A stretch of DNA of 64,000 nucleotides. Origin: Chrysopilus asiliformis (Eukaryota > Arthropoda > Insecta > Diptera > Rhagionidae). The notes under the pieces were generated by a model. The model was not told the DNA's origin. It searched no databases and saw only the letters and a list, made by a program, of their open reading frames with translations. Numbering within the stretch: the stretch's first letter is position 1; each line of letters opens with the position of its first letter. The position numbers and the translations under genes were made by a program. The stretch lies in assembly GCA_964034945.1 (NCBI GenBank), contig OZ035962.1, positions 78,513,942 through 78,577,941 of the forward strand. The letters are read 5' to 3'. This document shows positions 59,880 through 64,000 of the stretch, piece after piece.

Positions 59880-60869
59880 CACGGAAAAAAATATACATAG
59901 GGATATTACCAAAGGCGTCTTTGGTAAATGAGTTTTGTATGAAATTTTGGTTATCTAATTTTTTTTGGTTAAATTATCGAAAAAATTGGTTGAAATACCA
60001 GCGTAAAAAATTTGGTAAAATAGCAAAAAAATATTGGTAGAATCACCCAAGATTTTGTGCAAAATATTTCCCAAAATTTACCCAAGGCCAGGGTTATAGT
60101 GAACAATTCCCTGCTGTTAATGTTTGGATGCCTGCAGCAGGTAATTAGACTACTAGTAGAACTGCGCCACACTTGTGCATGACGAAAAAATGGCGACGAT
60201 TTTGTTAGTCGATTCGCCAGTTCTAAAAACTCGATTTTAAAGCGATTCCAATAATTTTTCATAAAATTGATGCAACAAATCAGTTTTTGGAAAGCATTTC
60301 TTAGTTTAGACATTAGTTGGAATGCTTTTTTGAAATATTTTTTATGTCAATTTTTTTTCAGATTTCGATAATTTTTTCCCATTTTCGAAAAATACTAAAC
60401 GCGAATAGTATTTTTTCGAGGTAACACAACAACATTCGTCGAGAGAATTCATTCGTTTGAAGTTTTTGTAAGAAAAATAATTCAAAATCAATTATTTTCA
60501 TTTCGCATCATATTGGCCCTCATAAAACATTTCCTCCATACGAATATTCAATATAGAAACTATCAGAAACAAACACGCATCTCTTAATTTTTAAAGTCAT
60601 CACACTAAAACAATTTCCGCTCATTAGTTGCATATATTAAATTCTATGAACACACACTAAGCAAGAAACAGACAGAGATTCCATATCAACAAGAGAGATT
60701 TGTTTTATGGGTTAAATTACAAAACCCTTGGTTATTTTGCCAAATCTCATTTTATACCAAAGAATTTTGGGTGAAACACCAAAAATCTTGGTAGGCTGTA
60801 ATTCAACCAAGATCTTGGGTAAACTATACCAGGATTTTGGCTATTTTCACCTAAGTTTTTCTTTGCGTG
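59880..60869. mobile_element. 990-bp TA-type TIR element
   Basis: The left end CACGGAAAAAAATATAC and the right end, inverted, CACGCAAAGAAAAACTTAGG, are flanked by TA (59878-59879, 60870-60871). The outer 170 bp on both sides are built from words such as CCAAGATTTTG, TTGGTAAA, ACCAAAAATCTTGG, that is, many inverted copies of ACCAA/TTGGT. The middle is unrelated AT-rich DNA; the 114-codon frame there shows no transposase motif. Confidence 0.7.
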
Positions 60870-60990
60870 TACGCTCCCTAAAAAAATGGTTTTAATAATA
60901 GAATAATGCTTAAGATTATAAAAATGTTATTTGAATTCTATTTTTTTTTTACAATTTGGCGTATTTTCGTACATTTTGAACATTTTTGTA

Positions 60991-61456
60991 CAGTAGGATC
61001 GCGAAAAGTCGAACCTATAAAAAACGAAGGCTCTTTCAGCTACCGAGGAATTCGACTTACTGGATACTTGATTTCAAGAGTTTTGAACCCACTAAACTAC
61101 ATGTTATTTATTCAAGTCTTTTTTCTAGCGGAAAACAATTCAAAAGTTACGTTTGCACGAAACAACCGGCCACATTTTAGTTTTTCTCGCAAATCTGCCA
61201 ATCTCCGAAAGATTTTTTAAATTTTCATGTAAGACGAAGGGAGAATATTTCAAAAGTCGTATACCCCATGAATACGAGTTAATGATTGCTCAGAAAATAA
61301 ATTACTTAATGCTCTCTTACTTATTGACATTGTTTGAATCTAAAGTTCGAGTTATTGAGTGCATATCAGTACGACTTTTAAGATATACAATGGTAAAAAG
61401 TTCAAGTTAGTGGATAATTCGAGTTTAGGGATGTTCGACTTAGAGCGATCCTCCTG
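60991..61456. mobile_element. 466-bp pogo-like TIR element
   Basis: Left end CAGTAGGATCGCGAAAAGTC, right end (inverted) CAGGAGGATCGCTCTAAGTC, both continuing GAAC, with TA at 60989-60990 and 61457-61458. Internal words AAAGTCGWA, AGTTCGAGTTA repeat the subterminal theme. Non-autonomous. Confidence 0.75.
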
Positions 61457-61458
61457 TA

Positions 61459-64000
61459 TTATAATGAAAATTAAGCTGAAATCAATAGATAGATCAAATC
61501 ACTTTGGTATAGCAGAGTGTACGCTTTAGGGACTTTTTAATCAAATCGATTGAATTCGAAACGAAAGACTTAAGCGAAAAACTTTTTTTTTTTTGTCAAA
61601 TTCAATACTTCATCATTTTCATTGAGAAATGAGGTTACTCTCTTTGAATAAAAGTGAAAAAGCAAAAAAAATATTTGTATATTGCCACAGCCTGCATATA
61701 AATCATCGGAAGACTTAAAATTTTAGCCCACATAACGATGATGATCACCATAACAACAAATGGCGCTACTGTCTTTATATTCTTTACTATGACAGACATT
61801 GCATATGAGTAGTGTTTTACATTTACAAGTGTGTATGCAGTATGTGCTTAATAATACATTGTTGTAACATTTTTGTTGTCTCAACTTTAAGAAATGAGCA
61901 AAGTTGGAAAAAGGAATACAAATCGTATTTATTCATACTCGTTCAGTTTACTCGTCTTATTACGAATTCTGTCGTTGACAATTCTGAACTGAAAACCTTC
62001 TCCAATATAGATACTATTCACTATTGATAACTTTGTACTGTGCTGGAATTGAATGTAATTTTTTTTCGTACAGATATATGAGTAATTTCAATTTCAATAA
62101 TGGCACGGGTTATTACGCAAATATACGCGCGCACTAGTTTTGCTGTTATGGTAGCCAGACCAATATCACATCATCAGCCATCAAAACGATAGTCGGCATG
62201 AACAAAACATAAGTTTAGTTAGCATAAAAATCAAATAAATATGCCTGGTATTAATCCAATTGTTACAAATGAGTGGGTCTTAATTTTAATACAGGGTGAA
62301 GTTGTTTTCGGATAGCGAGTTGTGCTTTTTTGATTTAGAATTCAAACCAATTTTATTTGATCAATATTTCATTTATCGTGAAATTTTTGATTTTAAATTT
62401 TTCTTCAAAACTCAAAAATCCAGCTTTTAATTACTTACTTTGTGGAATATTTTTCTATGTATTTGTAAATTTCCCATTTCAAATCGGCAAAAAATTGTTT
62501 TGCTCTCCAGAAGATTTATTATATCACATTTGGCGATTATGAAAAAAAATCGGATTTTGTAAAATGTTTTTATAACATATGTAGGTATAGAAGACCCAAA
62601 ATTTTGATGACAACAAAAATCACATTATGAGTTTTCAATGGGATTCCAAAATTTGTCATGCAATTCCAAAATGGTATTTCTGTGGCGTCAATGGACTTTC
62701 AATATGAATAATGTGGTTAACATTTAAATTAAATTCCAATGTATATAAATTGAATATGGTTTGATAAAAATAATATGTGAAAAAACAAAATCAAAATTAA
62801 TTTTGAATCCGAGTGGTAAACTCAATACTGGCCATTATACGTGTGAGAATTTGTCGACCAATGTAAATATTTTTTTCCTTTGAGCCATTGCGTATATTGT
62901 CTTTGCTGAACATATTTCTGCAGCATAAATTTTTATGCACGATCTGTTTCCATTCGGGATTTTTTGTTTCGTTGTCTTTTGTGCATATGCCGGGTTTTTT
63001 GTTTCTTCTGTAGGGTTCGAACAGACGCGATTTTTGACGTGTGCCAAAAGTATTTCTTAAGACGGGTATTTATTTAGCGCTTCTTTCGTCTTACTATTAG
63101 TTTTTTTGTTTTAACTCTTCACCAATACTTTGCTACCTATTATCACAATTTGATTGTAAAAATACGTGCGCAAAAAAACGACATTATGTGGCCACAACAT
63201 AGCTCGTGCCTAATCATATGTGTAGCAATTGTGATGGTTTTTCTTCAAATACGAACGACTTTTGAAATGCTAATCAGAGAAAAATTCACAATTTCAATTG
63301 AACCATAAATTATATTGTTGTATGGCAAATAAAGACAACTAAAATGTGAATAAGAAAAAAATAAAAGATCGAAAGCATGAAAATATTCAATTTTTTTGTA
63401 CCTTTCAATGCACGACACCTTCCATCACAACATCATTTGCCAGAAATAAAATTTTAAAAGTTTTTACATACAGTAATTTCACACTTATCATCTATGGTTC
63501 AAAGATAATATCAAATACATCAAGAGTTTTACTTTACATTTCCAGTAATGCACATGACACATACAGAAAAATGACTAAAATAAAATAGAAGAAACTTTGA
63601 AACGTTTGTTAAAACATCTTTTACGATAGAGGAGTAGACATCATCTTCAATGTAAAGACCTTCACGTGTCACTCGGTCACGTTGGTTAATTAAATTTTAT
63701 TAATGCCTTTTGGATGTGCAGCCACTTAGCTGATTTCTTAAAAGAAACAAGCTTGGAAAAAAAACCAACAATATTGAAAGACAACTGTAGTGAAAATATG
63801 AGTCTGAACTCAGCACATGTGAAATAAATCTAACTAAATATTGATGAAGTGCACTTACACAGCATAATCTATAAGAGTATAGTATATATATAGTTTTAGA
63901 TATTTATTTTTAGTTTAATTCATTCGACTGTCACCTGCGGTATTTTACATTTATTCACATCTCGTCAATAGACCAATATTGAATCATTATTTAATTTACC
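61459..64000. other. AT-rich DNA to the window end
   Basis: No secure gene, RNA or repeat end is recognised; the frames of 60-80 codons are at the length expected by chance here. Confidence 0.5.

Noticed and set aside
1..64000. CRISPR array, operon, prophage or other prokaryotic system
   Set aside because: Spliced nuclear-receptor gene, SINE and MITEs show an animal genome; the regular repeats are microsatellites or transposons without unique spacers.

Overview
The window is AT-rich, low-gene-density insect DNA, most likely from a true fly (Diptera). One gene is securely identified: an ortholog of the Drosophila gap-gene relative knirps-like (knrl). It is an orphan nuclear receptor with a two-zinc-finger DNA-binding domain and no ligand-binding domain, encoded on the minus strand. 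The first secure coding exon (22954-23031) carries zinc finger 1. The second (11574-13034) carries zinc finger 2 and the whole co-repressor-binding C-terminus. They are separated by a 9.9 kb intron full of transposons, and together they encode about 512 residues. The DNA-binding domain, the proline-rich middle, the [17 protein letters not shown] block, the PIDLSMK dCtBP-type motif and the PLDLTT end all fit knrl better than knirps. The fly assignment rests on this similarity and on the repeat types. 

Layout. 1-3.3 kb: MITEs and a candidate 3' end of an unidentified plus-strand gene (exon 1654-1728, possible terminal exon 2972-3001) convergent with knrl. 3.3-11 kb: repeats, including a (GTCY)n 'mini-me'/Helentron-like element whose microsatellite has grown to about 490 bp. 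11-23 kb: the knrl 3' UTR, two coding exons and the intron. The intron holds a piggyBac deletion derivative interrupted by a hAT-like element, a Tc1/mariner transposase remnant and a tRNA-derived SINE. 23-64 kb: no secure coding sequence. This is presumably 5' intron and upstream regulatory DNA of knrl, studded with TA-, TTAA- and 8-bp-duplication MITEs. Within it lie a candidate 32-nt knrl micro-exon (45184-45215) that would add ten in-frame N-terminal codons, a 216-codon plus-strand ORF of unknown nature (45429-46079), a strong G-quadruplex motif (48812-48836) and a TTGATCA cluster (41501-41706). 

Function. The only visible biology is knrl, a transcriptional repressor expected to act in embryonic patterning and tracheal/wing-vein development, as known for its fly relatives. 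No multi-gene system is present. The most notable points are possible extra exons, the strict nesting of dated transposon layers, and a few regulatory-looking sequence clusters.
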